A DNA stretch of 64,000 nt from an uncultured Vicinamibacterales bacterium (GCA_958295905.1 OY282382.1:1946001-2010000), one strand, 5' to 3'; positions 8,157 through 17,694 are shown, counted from the first letter of the stretch. Notes: a model not told the origin generated them from the sequence alone. Made by a program: numbers and translations.

Positions 8157-10600
8157 GACCCTGTGCTCCGCATCTGAAACGGGGGGCTCTCGACGATGCC
8201 GAGGACGATCGCCGACCAGCGGTAGCCGTCGCCGGCCGCGTCCCGGGCGATCCGCCGGATCGTCGGGTAGTCGTAGTGCTCGATGCCGCGCCCGAGCGCA
8301 TACGCGAGCAGCTTCCCGGTGACGGTCCGCACCAGCGGCTCGGGGTCGTTCACGAGCAGCGCCCGCAGCCCCGCGAGGCCCTCGAACACGTCGCCGGTGG
8401 GCATCGCGCCGCTCGCGTCGATGGCCTCGTGCCCGTCCGTCGTCCGCCACCGGCCGATGGCGTCGAAGTTCTCGAGGGCGAAGCCGAGGGGGTCCATCGG
8501 CGCGTGGCAGCCCGCGCACGCCGGGCTCTCGCGGTGCATCTCCATCAGCTCGCGCACGGAAGCGGGGGCGTCGCCCCGGCCGCGCTCGGGGAACGACGGC
8601 ACGTCCGGCGGAGGCGGGGGCGGGGGCGTGCCGAGCAGGTTCTCGAGCACCCACTTGCCCCGCAGGACCGGCGAGGTCCGGTTCGGATACGACGTTACGG
8701 TGAGCAGCCCGCCGTGTCCGAGCAGGCCGCCCCGCCGGCGGTCGAGGGTCACCCGGCGGAACCGGTTGCCGTAGACGCCGGGGATGCCGTAGTGGGCGGC
8801 GAGACGCTCGTTGACGAACGTGTAGTCGGCGTCGAGCAGGTCGACGAGGCTGCGGTCCTCCCGTATGACGTGCGCGACGAACAGCTCCGACTCGCGCCGG
8901 AACGCGGCCCGCAGGTTCTCGTCGAAGGTCGGGAAGAGGTTGGGGTCGGGGGTGACGGCCGGGATGTTGCGCAGGAGCAGCCACTGCCCGGCGAAGTTCT
9001 CGACGAGGGCCGATGACCGCGGATCGGCCAGCATGCGCCGGACGTGCCCGTCGAGCACCCCGGGGTCGCGCAGCTCGCCCCGGACCGCGGCGTCGAGCAA
9101 CGCCTCGTCGGGAATGCTGCTCCACAGGAAGAACGACAGCCGCGACGCGAGGGTGAGGTCGCTCACCGGATAGGGGGCGCCCGGGGCCGCGTCGACGGGG
9201 TCGCGCTCGACGCGGAACAGGAACTCGGGGTCGGTGAGCAGGCGCTGCAGGGCGAGCTGAACGCCCGCCTCGAAGCCGTCCGTCGCCCGCCGCCGCTCGT
9301 AGAACCCGAAGAGCGGGTCGACGTCGCGGTCGGTCACCGGGCGGCGGTAGGCGCGCCGGGCCAGCCGTCCCAGGATCTCGCGCGCGCACGCCTCGGCCGC
9401 GTCTCCCCGGTCGGGATGGCACGTGAAGACGGCGCGGCGGCTCGCGGTGTCGCCGGGGCCGTCCACCGCGTAGGGCCCGCCGATCTCCACGCTGTCGACC
9501 GCCGCGTTCCCCTGCCAGCGCTCGTTGATGGCGAGGGGGAAGCCGGTCTGGCGGGGCTGCAGGACGCCTTCGGTCTCCCAGAGCTTGCGTTCGAACGACA
9601 CGCCGACGACCCGCTCGCCGGCCTCGGCGTCGAACCGCGCCTGGAGGTCCTCGTCGGCCCCGAGCACGTAGGTCTCCCAGTCGGGATGCCCGAAGAGCGG
9701 CGTGTTTCCCGCGAAGCTGGCGGGGGCGGCGGTGGCGTGGGGGGGCGCGCCGCCTCCGACCGTGAACCGGGCGACGAGCCCGCCGTCCACCCGCACGTCC
9801 AGGTGCTGGGGGGTGCCGAGGCCGCGGATGTAGTCGGTATAGGTGCGCTGCAGGCGCAGCCGGACGGAATACTCGCCGTCCACCGGGAAGCGGTGGCGTA
9901 TCGCGATGCCCCCGCGCGACCCGAACGGGAGGTCCTCGCTGAGCCGGTCGTCCTGATACAGCAGCAGCGGGATGCGGTGGGTGTCGACGCTCGGCACCGG
10001 CGGCGCAAGCCCCACCGCGAGGCGGCTGATCCTGCGCGCCGCCGACAGATAGCGCTCGAGGAGGGCCGGCGAGACCGACAGCACCGCCGCCATGTTGTCG
10101 AAACCGTGCTCGTCGGCGTCGTCGGCGGGCAGGAGGGCCGACACGTCGACCTCGACCTCGAGCAGGTCGCGCACCGCGTTTCGGTACTCGGCCCGGTTCA
10201 GGCGGTGGAACGTCTCGGTGCGGCCCACCCCCGGATCGGCGGCGGCGGCCCGGTCGAGCGCCGTTTCGAGATAAGAGACGAGGGCCTGCGCGTCGCCGCG
10301 GTCGGGCCGGGGCCGCCCGGGGGGCGGCATTGCGCCGACCCGCAGTTTGCGGATCACGTGTTCCCAGATGGCCGAATCGCCCGCGGCGTCGACCAGGTCC
10401 GCCGTATCGAGCGCGAGGCCGGCCGTGCGCAGCCGCGCGTTGTGGCAGACGACGCAGTAGCGATCGAGCATCGCCCGGTGCGTCGAGGCGCCGGCGGCCG
10501 CCTGGGCCCCCGCGGCGTCGCCGGTGCCCGCCGACAGCAACAAGGCGAGGGCGGCCGTGGCCGCCGCTCTCCGGGTCCGCGCGGAAGGAGTTGCCCTCAT
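8153..10600 (-). CDS. DUF1587/DUF1592/DUF1588/DUF1585 secreted cytochrome-like protein
   Basis: The product is 815 residues. I chose the ATG at 10600 because it opens a signal peptide (residues 1 to about 33) and has GGAAAAGAA upstream. After the signal comes a haem-binding motif CVVCH (Cys49-His53), then DUF1587 (FHRLNRAEYRNAVRDLL), a carbohydrate-binding-like central part (YTDYIRG..PQHLDVRVDG), DUF1595/DUF1592 (YRRPVTDRDVDPLF, RLSFFLWSSIPDEALL, FAGQWLLLRNI), DUF1588 (NRTSPVLRGKWVLENLLG, then CAGCHAPMDPLGFALENFDA with a second CxxCH) and DUF1585 at the C-terminus. These large secreted proteins are typical of Planctomycetes and Acidobacteria and are thought to be extracytoplasmic multi-haem oxidoreductases. 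The gene is coupled to the DUF1552 gene downstream. Confidence 0.88.
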   Translation of the reverse strand: MRATPSARTRRAAATAALALLLSAGTGDAAGAQAAAGASTHRAMLDRYCVVCHNARLRTAGLALDTADLVDAAGDSAIWEHVIRKLRVGAMPPPGRPRPDRGDAQALVSYLETALDRAAAADPGVGRTETFHRLNRAEYRNAVRDLLEVEVDVSALLPADDADEHGFDNMAAVLSVSPALLERYLSAARRISRLAVGLAPPVPSVDTHRIPLLLYQDDRLSEDLPFGSRGGIAIRHRFPVDGEYSVRLRLQRTYTDYIRGLGTPQHLDVRVDGGLVARFTVGGGAPPHATAAPASFAGNTPLFGHPDWETYVLGADEDLQARFDAEAGERVVGVSFERKLWETEGVLQPRQTGFPLAINERWQGNAAVDSVEIGGPYAVDGPGDTASRRAVFTCHPDRGDAAEACAREILGRLARRAYRRPVTDRDVDPLFGFYERRRATDGFEAGVQLALQRLLTDPEFLFRVERDPVDAAPGAPYPVSDLTLASRLSFFLWSSIPDEALLDAAVRGELRDPGVLDGHVRRMLADPRSSALVENFAGQWLLLRNIPAVTPDPNLFPTFDENLRAAFRRESELFVAHVIREDRSLVDLLDADYTFVNERLAAHYGIPGVYGNRFRRVTLDRRRGGLLGHGGLLTVTSYPNRTSPVLRGKWVLENLLGTPPPPPPPDVPSFPERGRGDAPASVRELMEMHRESPACAGCHAPMDPLGFALENFDAIGRWRTTDGHEAIDASGAMPTGDVFEGLAGLRALLVNDPEPLVRTVTGKLLAYALGRGIEHYDYPTIRRIARDAAGDGYRWSAIVLGIVESPPFQMRSTGS

Positions 10601-11002
10601 CCCGTTCTTTTCCAAACGCTCCGCTGCGCGCGCCGTCCAACCGCGTGAGCCGGCGGTCTTCCACTCGGCGCCGGCGTGCCCTGCCCGCGGTGCTGCGCAG
10701 GTTCCGCCTCGGTGTGGCGGATCACCTGCCGTCTTCAATAATGTCGTACAGCCCGATGAGGCGGAACTCTCGAGCGGGCCGAGTATCGATCCCCCGATCC
10801 CCGCCTCCGGCCGGAGGTCGGGCTCAGGCGCGTTGCCATCGCCGCCGCTCCGGGATCAGGTGCATGGTCCCCGATGACTCCTGCGTTGTCAACGGTCTGG
10901 TCCGGTGCGCGAGCGCGGTCGCCTGGCGCCGGCGGGACGTGGGTGCGCGCCAAGAAAGTGGCGCCGCCGCTGGAAGTATCCGGGGTGGCCGGCCCCCGAG
11001 GC
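10601..11002. other. Intergenic, no gene recognised
   Basis: Upstream region of the DUF1592 gene and left flank of the R4 and R1 repeats. No coding sequence, RNA gene or clear promoter could be assigned. Confidence 0.4.
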
Positions 11003-11078
11003 ATCCCGTGGCGCCAAAGCGCCAACAGGACCGTTCGGGAGGGTCTCGATGCCGAGAACCGCACGGCAATCGCCAACC
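11003..11078 (-). repeat. R4 dispersed repeat, copy 1
   Basis: On the minus strand it reads through GTTCTCGGCATCGAG, CCCTCCCGAACGG and TTGGCGCTTTGGCGCC. A second copy with the same order of blocks is at 51648-51715 on the plus strand. Non-coding. Confidence 0.6.
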
Positions 11079-11092
11079 TGACAGTGCCGGCA

Positions 11093-11242
11093 GGACCATC
11101 CCACGCTTCGCCACCGCCGTGCGCAGGCGGAATCGTGGGGGGGCCTGGGCTCCGGACGTGCTCTCACGCGGCGCCGGCCGGTCGGCAAGACCCCTCGAAT
11201 CGGGGATGAGCCGTCACGCGCAGTCGGCGTGGGATGCCTCTG
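11093..11242 (-). mobile_element. R1 MITE-like repeat, copy 3 of 4
   Basis: Inverted relative to copies 1 and 2 and about 20 bp shorter inside. The ends are CAGGACCATCCCACGCT and CGTGGGATGCCTCTG. The flanks CAGTGCCGG (11084-11092) and CAGCGCCGG (11243-11251) differ at one base and look like an aged 9-bp target duplication. Confidence 0.75.
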
Positions 11243-11390
11243 CAGCGCCGGGGGCAGTCGTTTTCTCAACCGTCATGATTGGGGACGCCGATCACCCCAA
11301 CGCCACGAAACGTCGGGGACGTGTTCACAGGAAGTCTGACGGCCCCCGCGGGACGTTGTCAACGGGCGGGGGCCGCGATAGCATGGCTTT

Positions 11391-12881
11391 ATGGAGGCAA
11401 GCACGGTTTCGGTCCCGCGGGTCGGTCGAAGGCGGCGGGGATTACGCCGCGGGTTCCTCGTCGGTCTGGTCCTGGCGCTGGCCGGGGCGGCCCCGGCCGG
11501 CGGCCAGACCGGGGCGAGCCCCATCGCCGACGCCGCCCGGCGGCAGGACGGGGAGGCGCTGCGGGCGTTGCTGCGCGACGGGGTCGGCGTGGACCGCCCG
11601 CAGGGCGACGGCGCCACCGCTTTGCACTGGGCCGCGTACCGGGACGACCTGGAGACGGTGCGCCTGCTCATCGCCGCCGGCGCCGCCGTCGACCCCGCGA
11701 ACGCGCTGGGGGTCACGCCGCTGTGGCTGGCCGCCAACAACGCCAGTCCGGCGGTGGTCGAGGCGCTGCTCGCGGCCGGGGCCGACGCGAACGCGGCCCT
11801 CCCGTCCGGCGAGACGCCGCTGATGACGGCGTCCCGGACCGGCAGCGCCGGCGTGGTGCGCGCCCTGCTCGCCCACCGCGCCGACCCCCACGCGCGGGAG
11901 CACGCGCACAAGCAGACCGCGCTGATGTGGGCGGCGGCCCAGGGGCATCCCGAGGTCGTGCGGCTCCTGCTGGCGTCCGGGGCCCGGGTGGACGACCGGT
12001 CGAAGGTCTATCCCCAGGTCGTGAGCTCGTCCGGCAACGCCGACCGCAGCGGGGTCTTCGAAGTGATGCAGGGCGGCTACACGCCGCTGCTGTTCGCGGC
12101 GCGGCGGGGCGACGCCGCCGCGGCCCGGCTCCTCGTCGCGGCCGGGGCGGATGTGGACGCCGCCGCCGCGGGCGGCACGAGCCCGCTGGTGGTCGCCGCC
12201 CACAGCGGCCACGGCGCCCTCGCCGCCTTCCTCCTCGACGCCGGCGCCGACCCCGGCGCGGCCGGCGCCGGCTACGCCGCCCTGCACGCGGCGGTGCTGC
12301 GCGGCGACCCCCATCTCGCCGGCGCCCTCCTCGCCCGCGGCGCCGACCCCGACGCGGTCCTGGAGCGCGGCACCCCCGCCCGCCGGGTCAGCGCCGACTG
12401 GCGGTTGCCCCACAGCATGATCGGAGCCACGCCGTTCTGGGTCGCGGCCCGGTTCCGTGAGCCGGCGATCCTGCGCCTCCTCGCCGACCACGGCGCCGAT
12501 CCGTCGCACCAGGTCGGCGGCGAGACCGCGCTCATGGCCGCGATTCGGGGAGGCTCGACGCGGGGACGCTTCGGCGTCCCGCCTCCGGACGCCGCGGCCG
12601 AGGCCCGCCGCACCCTCGAGTCGGTGACCGCCGCCCTCGACGCCGGCGCCGACGTCGATGCCCGGAACGAGAACGGCGACACCGTCCTGCACCTCGCCGC
12701 GTCGCGGGGACTCGACGACGTGGTCGCGCTCCTCGTCGAGCGGGGCGCGGCGATCGACGCCCGGAACAAGAACGGCCAGACCCCGCTGAGCCTGGCCGGC
12801 GGCGGCGTCGCGGTGCTGCTCGTCGAGCTCGGGGCGGCCGACCCGGGGGGCGGGGCCGGGGCCGTCGTCACGGCTCGGTAG
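11391..12881 (+). CDS. Secreted ankyrin-repeat protein
   Basis: The product is 496 residues from the ATG at 11391. An arginine-rich n-region (GRRRRGLRRG) and hydrophobic core ending PAGGQTG form a signal peptide. The rest is about ten ankyrin repeats with the usual TPLxxAAxxG..xVxxLLxxGADxxA pattern, for example GDGATALHWAAYRDDLETVR, NALGVTPLWLAANNAS, HKQTALMWAAAQGHPEVVR and NGDTVLHLAASRGLDDVVAL. Ankyrin arrays are protein-binding scaffolds. Export suggests a periplasmic or surface role, but no partner is evident and there are no same-strand neighbours nearby. Codon usage matches the high-GC background. Confidence 0.88.
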   Translation: MEASTVSVPRVGRRRRGLRRGFLVGLVLALAGAAPAGGQTGASPIADAARRQDGEALRALLRDGVGVDRPQGDGATALHWAAYRDDLETVRLLIAAGAAVDPANALGVTPLWLAANNASPAVVEALLAAGADANAALPSGETPLMTASRTGSAGVVRALLAHRADPHAREHAHKQTALMWAAAQGHPEVVRLLLASGARVDDRSKVYPQVVSSSGNADRSGVFEVMQGGYTPLLFAARRGDAAAARLLVAAGADVDAAAAGGTSPLVVAAHSGHGALAAFLLDAGADPGAAGAGYAALHAAVLRGDPHLAGALLARGADPDAVLERGTPARRVSADWRLPHSMIGATPFWVAARFREPAILRLLADHGADPSHQVGGETALMAAIRGGSTRGRFGVPPPDAAAEARRTLESVTAALDAGADVDARNENGDTVLHLAASRGLDDVVALLVERGAAIDARNKNGQTPLSLAGGGVAVLLVELGAADPGGGAGAVVTAR

Positions 12882-13161
12882 CTTCTGCGGCGTGGCAGCC
12901 GTGGTGGAACCGAGGGCGGCGGGGCGCCGCCTGACTAAGGGTCCGCGCAAGAACAACTTCCTTCGGAGGCCGCAATCACGCCGTCATGGGATCGACGCCG
13001 GATGCGGCAGCTACGCGGCATGGAGGCGGCCGAAGTGAAACTGCGCCACGAAACCGATGCAAGCAAAACCGGGAGTCTATTCTTGAACGTGGCCAGCTAC
13101 CGGGCGTTCTCCGGGGGGCCGCGGCGTCGCGGGCGTGCCGCGATTGAACGAGCGCCGGAAC

Positions 13162-14073
13162 ATGAGGCATCCCAGCATGCGGGACCGAAGGGCGATGGAG
13201 ACACGATGGGTCGGCGCCGACGGAGACCTGCGGCGGCGCTCGATCGAACGTCGGGCGCGGGCGCTCGGGAAGCTGCTCGATGCGGAGGCCGTCATCCTGT
13301 TCGGGTCGCTGGCTCGGGGCGACCACGGCGTCTACGCCGACGTGGACCTCATGGCCGTGACCGCCGACAGCGCCGGGGCACGGGGAATACGGAAGTACAA
13401 CCACGAGACGGACGTGGTGGTGACGACGGCAACCGCACTGAAAGAGAGCGCGCTGCGGCCCTGGTCGGTGGAAGCGGAAGCCATCCGGCACGGATGGGTG
13501 CTGTACGACCAGGAAGCACGGACGGTCCCTTGGAGAACGACAGCGGCAGGATGGGCGAAGCCCGCGCGGAATTTGACGACGAAGATGATGACGCGACGAA
13601 CGCGGTACGGCATGGAAGAATCGATCAGGCTGCTCCGAAGCGGCGAGAGAAGCCTGGAACGGTTGAGGTCGACGACCGAAGGCGACCATGACTGGATCGC
13701 GGGGGACAGCCTGCATGCGGCGGAAATGGCCCTGAAGGCTTGGCTGGCGGCGAAAGAAAAGGTGGTGCCGCACGTTCATGACGTGAACAGATTACTGCAT
13801 GATGCCCGGAAGAACGGGTTGAAGAACATGCCGGAGTGGGACCGGAGAGATTTGGAGAACCTCAGATTGGCGGGACACGTGGAGGGGTACGACGAGCCCC
13901 CGTACGTGAAGGAAGTGGACGACAATCTGTTCAAGGAGATCGCAGAAACGGCGGTACGGGGAGTCCGGCAACAACTTGAGCCCATCTGGGAGAGAGCAGG
14001 AATCGACGAAGAAGAGATAGTCAGAAGAAACGCCGAGAGGAACCGGGAACGGCGCGCAGGAAACCGACCATGA
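13162..14073 (+). CDS. Nucleotidyltransferase-HEPN fusion protein
   Basis: About 303 residues. The start is uncertain: in-frame candidates are GTG 13135 and ATG 13162, 13177 and 13195. An N-terminal minimal nucleotidyltransferase domain is marked by AVILFGSLARGDHGVYADVD (GS-x10-DxD). The C-terminal half is a HEPN domain with HAAEMALKAWLAAKEK, HVHDVNRLLHDARKNG and LAGHVEGYDEPPYVKE. In separate genes these domains form MNT/HEPN toxin-antitoxin pairs, where MNT modifies or restrains the HEPN RNase; here both are on one chain. The gene is richer in A and uses AGA/AGG and GAA codons far more than its neighbours, which suggests recent transfer. A strong inverted repeat follows the stop codon. Confidence 0.8.
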   Translation: MRHPSMRDRRAMETRWVGADGDLRRRSIERRARALGKLLDAEAVILFGSLARGDHGVYADVDLMAVTADSAGARGIRKYNHETDVVVTTATALKESALRPWSVEAEAIRHGWVLYDQEARTVPWRTTAAGWAKPARNLTTKMMTRRTRYGMEESIRLLRSGERSLERLRSTTEGDHDWIAGDSLHAAEMALKAWLAAKEKVVPHVHDVNRLLHDARKNGLKNMPEWDRRDLENLRLAGHVEGYDEPPYVKEVDDNLFKEIAETAVRGVRQQLEPIWERAGIDEEEIVRRNAERNRERRAGNRP

Positions 14074-14082
14074 GAGGCCTTG

Positions 14083-14119
14083 GTCCGACAGCCCTGGTGA
14101 AGACCACGGGCTGTCGGAC
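14083..14119. terminator. 12-bp perfect stem-loop between convergent genes
   Basis: GTCCGACAGCCC (14083-14094) and GGGCTGTCGGAC (14108-14119) form a perfect 12-bp stem with a 13-base loop, 10 bp after the fusion gene's stop codon and before the convergent PQQ gene's end. There is only a weak TATT after it, so a bidirectional or partly Rho-independent terminator is inferred. Confidence 0.65.
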
Positions 14120-14172
14120 TATTCGTGGCCACACCCGCATGACCCTGGACGTTCTCGGAACACCGGCGGTTG

Positions 14173-16056
14173 TCAGGGCAGCGCGAATACGAACAGCGTG
14201 TTGCTTCCGCTCGGGGTGGTGAGCTCGGGAGTCAACCGCAGGAACCCGGTGCCCTGGGTCAGCCCGCCCGCCCCCACCGCGAGATACTGGCGCCCGCCGA
14301 CGCTGAAGGTCATCGGCCGGCCGCTGACCGGCCCGTTGAGGATCGTCTGCCACCGCACCTCGCCGGTCTCGGCGTCGAAGGCCCGGAAGCGGCGGACGAC
14401 GTCGCCCGAGAAGAGCAGGTTTCCGGCCGTCGCCAGCACCGACCCGTAGATGGGGGCGCGCTGCTCGTAGAGCCAGAGGGTGTCGCCGGTCGCGGCGGAC
14501 ACCGCCTCGAGACGGCCGACCGGCGCCGTGTCCGGGTCGACGTTGGGACGGTGGCGCACCTGGACGCGGACGTCGTAGCCGTCGCTCGGCCCCGCCTCCT
14601 CCACCGACATCGCGATGTCCATGCAGGCGTTGTTCATGGGCATGTAGAGCGCGTTGGTGTCGGGGCTGTAGGCCCCGGACGGCTGGTTCTTGCCCCCCAG
14701 CAGGTGGGGGCACGCGAAGGACGGCGTCCGCACCGACCGGGGCGCCGTCGACTCGTCGAACGACGGGCGTCCGGTGTCGAGGTCGAGCCCGGTCATGATG
14801 TTCTGGTAGACCGTCGGCCGCGCCCACAGGAACTCGCCGGTGGCGGCGTCCAGGGTCCAGATGAGGCCGGTCTTGCCGGGGATGCCGGTGATGACCTTGC
14901 GCCGCCCGCCCGGACGCACCGCGGGGTTGATCCACGGCACCGAGGCGGGGTTCGGCGACACCTCGGTCTCCACGATCATGCGTTCGAAGACGTGGTCGAG
15001 GTCCCAGTTGTCGCGGGGCAGGTGCTGGAAGTACCAGGCCATCTCGCCGGTGTCGGGGTCGAGGGCGAGGGTCGAGTTGGTGTAGAGCAGGTCGGCCTTG
15101 CCGGCCCCGCGCAGCGTCTCGGGCAGCGGCGCGGGCGGCCCCGTGCCCCAGTAGACGAGGTCGAGCTCGGGGTCGTAGCTGCCGACCATCCACGCCGAGG
15201 CGTGCCTCCGGGCGGAGCGGGGCAGGCCTCCCCAGGTGTCGCCGCCGGGCTGGTCCGCGGTCGCCGCGGTGTTGATGCGCCAGAGCTCCTCGCCCGTGTC
15301 GACGTCGTGGGCGGTGATGAAGCACCCGCCGGGGCGCGGGCTCGACGGGTTGCAGCGCGATCCGTTGATGAGCTTGCCGTTCACGATGGTCGGCCCCGCC
15401 GTCTGCGCCACCCGTTCGCGGTAGTCGGCCCGCTGCGTCTCCCACACCACCTCGCCGGTGCGGGCGTCGAGGGCGACCATGAACGCGTCGTTGGTGGCGA
15501 GGAAGATCTTGTCGCCGTAGATCGAGACGTTGCGGTAACGGTAGCGGGTCCCGGTGACGTTGGCGATGTTCTCCGGCAGGTTGCGGCGGTACTGCCAGAG
15601 GAGGTCGCCGGTGGTTGCGTCGAGCGCCTGCACGATGTCCTCGACGTTGGCGAGGAACATCACCCCGTCGTGGACGATCGGCTCGACCTCTTGATAGCCG
15701 AGTTGCATGGCGCGCGACCACACGAGCCGCAGCTCGGTCACGTTGCCGGCGTCGATCTGATCGAGGGGGCTGTACCCCCACAGCGAATAGCCGTTGCGGA
15801 AGCCGATCCAGTTCTCGGGCGGCGGCTCGCGCAGCATGGCGTCGGTGACCGGGACGAAGTCCTCGAGCAGATCGGCCACCGGCGCCGGATCGGGCTGCGC
15901 CGCGGCGCCGGCGGCGAACGCGAGCAGCCCCGCGCAGGCTGCGAGTCCGCGCCGCAGGGAGGCGCCGGCGCCTCCCGGGTTGCCGGGGCGGCAATCGGCG
16001 CCGCAGGGCGACGGATGCCGGGCGGGGCCGAGGGCCGGCGGCGGGTTGGTCACCAT
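14173..16056 (-). CDS. PQQ-dependent alcohol dehydrogenase-like quinoprotein
   Basis: The product is 627 residues from ATG 16056, which follows GGAAGGTGG; ATG 16071 and ATG 16104 are alternatives. A signal peptide (LLAFAAGAAAQP) precedes an eight-bladed beta-propeller with repeated WxW-docking sequences such as ALDATTGDLLWQY, ALDARTGEVVWE, ALDPDTGEMAWYF, TLDAATGEFLWAR and AFDAETGEVRWQ. The active-site region DTWGGLP, SYDPELDLVYWGTG, LLYTNSTLALD and PRDNWDLDHVFE contains the Asn and Asp expected to bind PQQ, metal and substrate. There is no fused cytochrome domain. Periplasmic oxidation of alcohols or aldehydes is inferred. Part of the N-terminal leader (about residues 17-38) is encoded by a GC-rich repeat also found at 16203-16268, so the repeat may have invaded the leader. 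Confidence 0.88.
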   Translation of the reverse strand: MVTNPPPALGPARHPSPCGADCRPGNPGGAGASLRRGLAACAGLLAFAAGAAAQPDPAPVADLLEDFVPVTDAMLREPPPENWIGFRNGYSLWGYSPLDQIDAGNVTELRLVWSRAMQLGYQEVEPIVHDGVMFLANVEDIVQALDATTGDLLWQYRRNLPENIANVTGTRYRYRNVSIYGDKIFLATNDAFMVALDARTGEVVWETQRADYRERVAQTAGPTIVNGKLINGSRCNPSSPRPGGCFITAHDVDTGEELWRINTAATADQPGGDTWGGLPRSARRHASAWMVGSYDPELDLVYWGTGPPAPLPETLRGAGKADLLYTNSTLALDPDTGEMAWYFQHLPRDNWDLDHVFERMIVETEVSPNPASVPWINPAVRPGGRRKVITGIPGKTGLIWTLDAATGEFLWARPTVYQNIMTGLDLDTGRPSFDESTAPRSVRTPSFACPHLLGGKNQPSGAYSPDTNALYMPMNNACMDIAMSVEEAGPSDGYDVRVQVRHRPNVDPDTAPVGRLEAVSAATGDTLWLYEQRAPIYGSVLATAGNLLFSGDVVRRFRAFDAETGEVRWQTILNGPVSGRPMTFSVGGRQYLAVGAGGLTQGTGFLRLTPELTTPSGSNTLFVFALP

Positions 16057-16117
16057 GGGTCCACCTTCCATACCTTCTCGTTTGGAACGATTCGGGTCGA
16101 GCGCCATCGGTCGGAGA

Positions 16118-16123
16118 ATTATA
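16118..16123 (-). promoter_or_regulatory. TATAAT -10 element upstream of the quinoprotein
   Basis: A perfect TATAAT on the minus strand, 62 bp before the chosen start codon and 14 bp before the alternative ATG at 16104. No good -35 hexamer is seen at 16-18 bp. Confidence 0.45.
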
Positions 16124-16202
16124 TGACCTGCCGTCCCTGCCGCGTCGCCGTATGATCCGGGCGGCCCGCCGACCGTCCCGCGGGCGGGGGAGTCCGGGCC
16201 GT

Positions 16203-16268
16203 GGAGCGGCGCGCCTCCCGCGGGAAGGCGCCGACGCCCGGGCGGGTTGGTTGGGCGGCAATCGGCAC
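16203..16268 (+). repeat. R5-type repeat upstream of the outer-membrane-like gene
   Basis: Contains AGGCGCCGACGCCC and GGGTTGGTTGGGCGGCAATC, blocks shared with 19146-19235 and with the tandem array at 59280-59571. A related copy lies inside the leader of the quinoprotein gene at about 15950-16020. Confidence 0.55.
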
Positions 16269-16338
16269 CGGCGTTTCGACCGACCACGTGAGAGGAGCGG
16301 CGTCAGGCGGCGTGAATCCGTCCGATACGAGGAGTGGC

Positions 16339-17694
16339 ATGAGAGTAGCGAGAGGTGCGGGAGGACTGCTTCTGACCGTGGCGCTGACCTCGGCGGCCGG
16401 CGCCGCCCGGGCCCAGGACCCGGATCCGGTCCCGCCGCCTGACGGCACGCGGGTCCTCGTGTTCCGGGAACAGTTGGCCCCGTTCGCCGAGCCGGCCCGA
16501 CGGATTCTCGGCGGCGACTACGAGCGGTTCCGCGCCACCCTCGACGTGCTGGCCGCGCAGGAGGCGCGGCAGCGCGGCCTCGCCGGCGACGTCGATTTCA
16601 GCTTCAGCGCCGACGAGACCGGCGATTTCAGCGGCGCCGGTCCGGGAAACGGGACACTGTTCGGCCTGCGCACCGGCGCGCGGCTGAGCGGGGGCGGCTA
16701 CCGGTCCCGGGTACGGCTGCTCGCGGACATGCGGGCCCTCGTCCACGACAACGTCTTCGAGCAGGACTTCAGCCGGGTGCGGATCGGCTACGACCACCGG
16801 CGGACCGACCACCTCGGGGCCTTCGCGTTCATCGAGCGGTACTCCGACGACGCCATGAGCATCGCCTCGCGCTATGAGATCGGGGCCGGGGTCAGCTTCG
16901 GGGTCGACCTGCGGCCGCGGCGGGACGACGAGGCGGGGGCCCGGGCCCTGGCCCACCTCGCGTCCGCGGACGCCGGCGGCTTCCGCTGCGGCGTCGAGCG
17001 GCTCCGGGCCGGCTTCGATCCCGCCGGCGGGTCGCCGGCGTCGACGGGCTGCGCCCCGGCGGCGCCGGCCGCCGCCCCGGCGTACCGACCGGCCGACGGG
17101 AACCCCCGGCCGGCCCCCGCCGTCTTCGACGGCCTCCTCGACGTGATGCCGGATCTCGAGCGGGGGCTCGGCGCCCGGCAGGCCATGGTGTCCCTGTCGC
17201 TCGGGGTCGGGGTCTTCTCCGAGTTCGAGAACGCCCTCATCGAGACCCGGGTCTCCCGGCTCGACGCGCCGGCCGACGGGTCGGTCCCCGCCGAGCTGCC
17301 GCTGCGCTACCTGCGGTTGCCGGGCCGGCACCGGTACCGGTTCCTGCTCTGGCCGACCATCGCCATGCGGCCGCTGTCGACGCTCTCGGTCGAGTTCGTG
17401 CCGTCGTTCAAACTGCCGATCAGCGCCCCGCGCCGCTTTTCCGACGGCGTGCTCGCCTACCGCATGGACTGGTTCGTGCGCATCGACTGGCGTCCGCGCC
17501 ACGACGACACCGTCGCCGGCCGGATGAAGCTGTTCGTGAAGTTCGACTACTACAAGAACATGGGGCCGCCCGTGGTCGCCGAGGCCCTCCCGCCCGAGGC
17601 GGCCCTCGAGCCGGTCTTCTACCACCGCACCGGCGCGTCGAAGAAGCACCGCTTCGTCTCGCTCGGGGTTTCGCTGGACCTGAAGTCGCCGTGA
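16339..17694 (+). CDS. Outer-membrane beta-barrel-like protein, DUF481-like
   Basis: The product is 451 residues from the ATG at 16339 behind GAGGAGTGGC, with a signal peptide ending GAARAQDP. After the leader there is an alternating amphipathic pattern typical of beta-barrels: DVDFSFSADETGDFSGA, LFGLRTGARLSGGGYRSRVR, RVRIGYDHRRTDHLGAFAFI, SRYEIGAGVSFGVDLRPR and terminal HRFVSLGVSLDLKSP. The arrangement resembles DUF481 (YdiY-type) outer-membrane proteins, which are about 250-300 residues; the extra length is an Ala/Pro-rich insertion near residues 195-260. It starts 283 bp from the divergent quinoprotein gene. Function unknown. Confidence 0.65.
   Translation: MRVARGAGGLLLTVALTSAAGAARAQDPDPVPPPDGTRVLVFREQLAPFAEPARRILGGDYERFRATLDVLAAQEARQRGLAGDVDFSFSADETGDFSGAGPGNGTLFGLRTGARLSGGGYRSRVRLLADMRALVHDNVFEQDFSRVRIGYDHRRTDHLGAFAFIERYSDDAMSIASRYEIGAGVSFGVDLRPRRDDEAGARALAHLASADAGGFRCGVERLRAGFDPAGGSPASTGCAPAAPAAAPAYRPADGNPRPAPAVFDGLLDVMPDLERGLGARQAMVSLSLGVGVFSEFENALIETRVSRLDAPADGSVPAELPLRYLRLPGRHRYRFLLWPTIAMRPLSTLSVEFVPSFKLPISAPRRFSDGVLAYRMDWFVRIDWRPRHDDTVAGRMKLFVKFDYYKNMGPPVVAEALPPEAALEPVFYHRTGASKKHRFVSLGVSLDLKSP

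Noticed and set aside
10735-11269. Several 90-126 codon frames around the R1 and R4 repeats
   Set aside because: Each is built largely of repeat sequence and is not conserved between repeat copies in the same frame.
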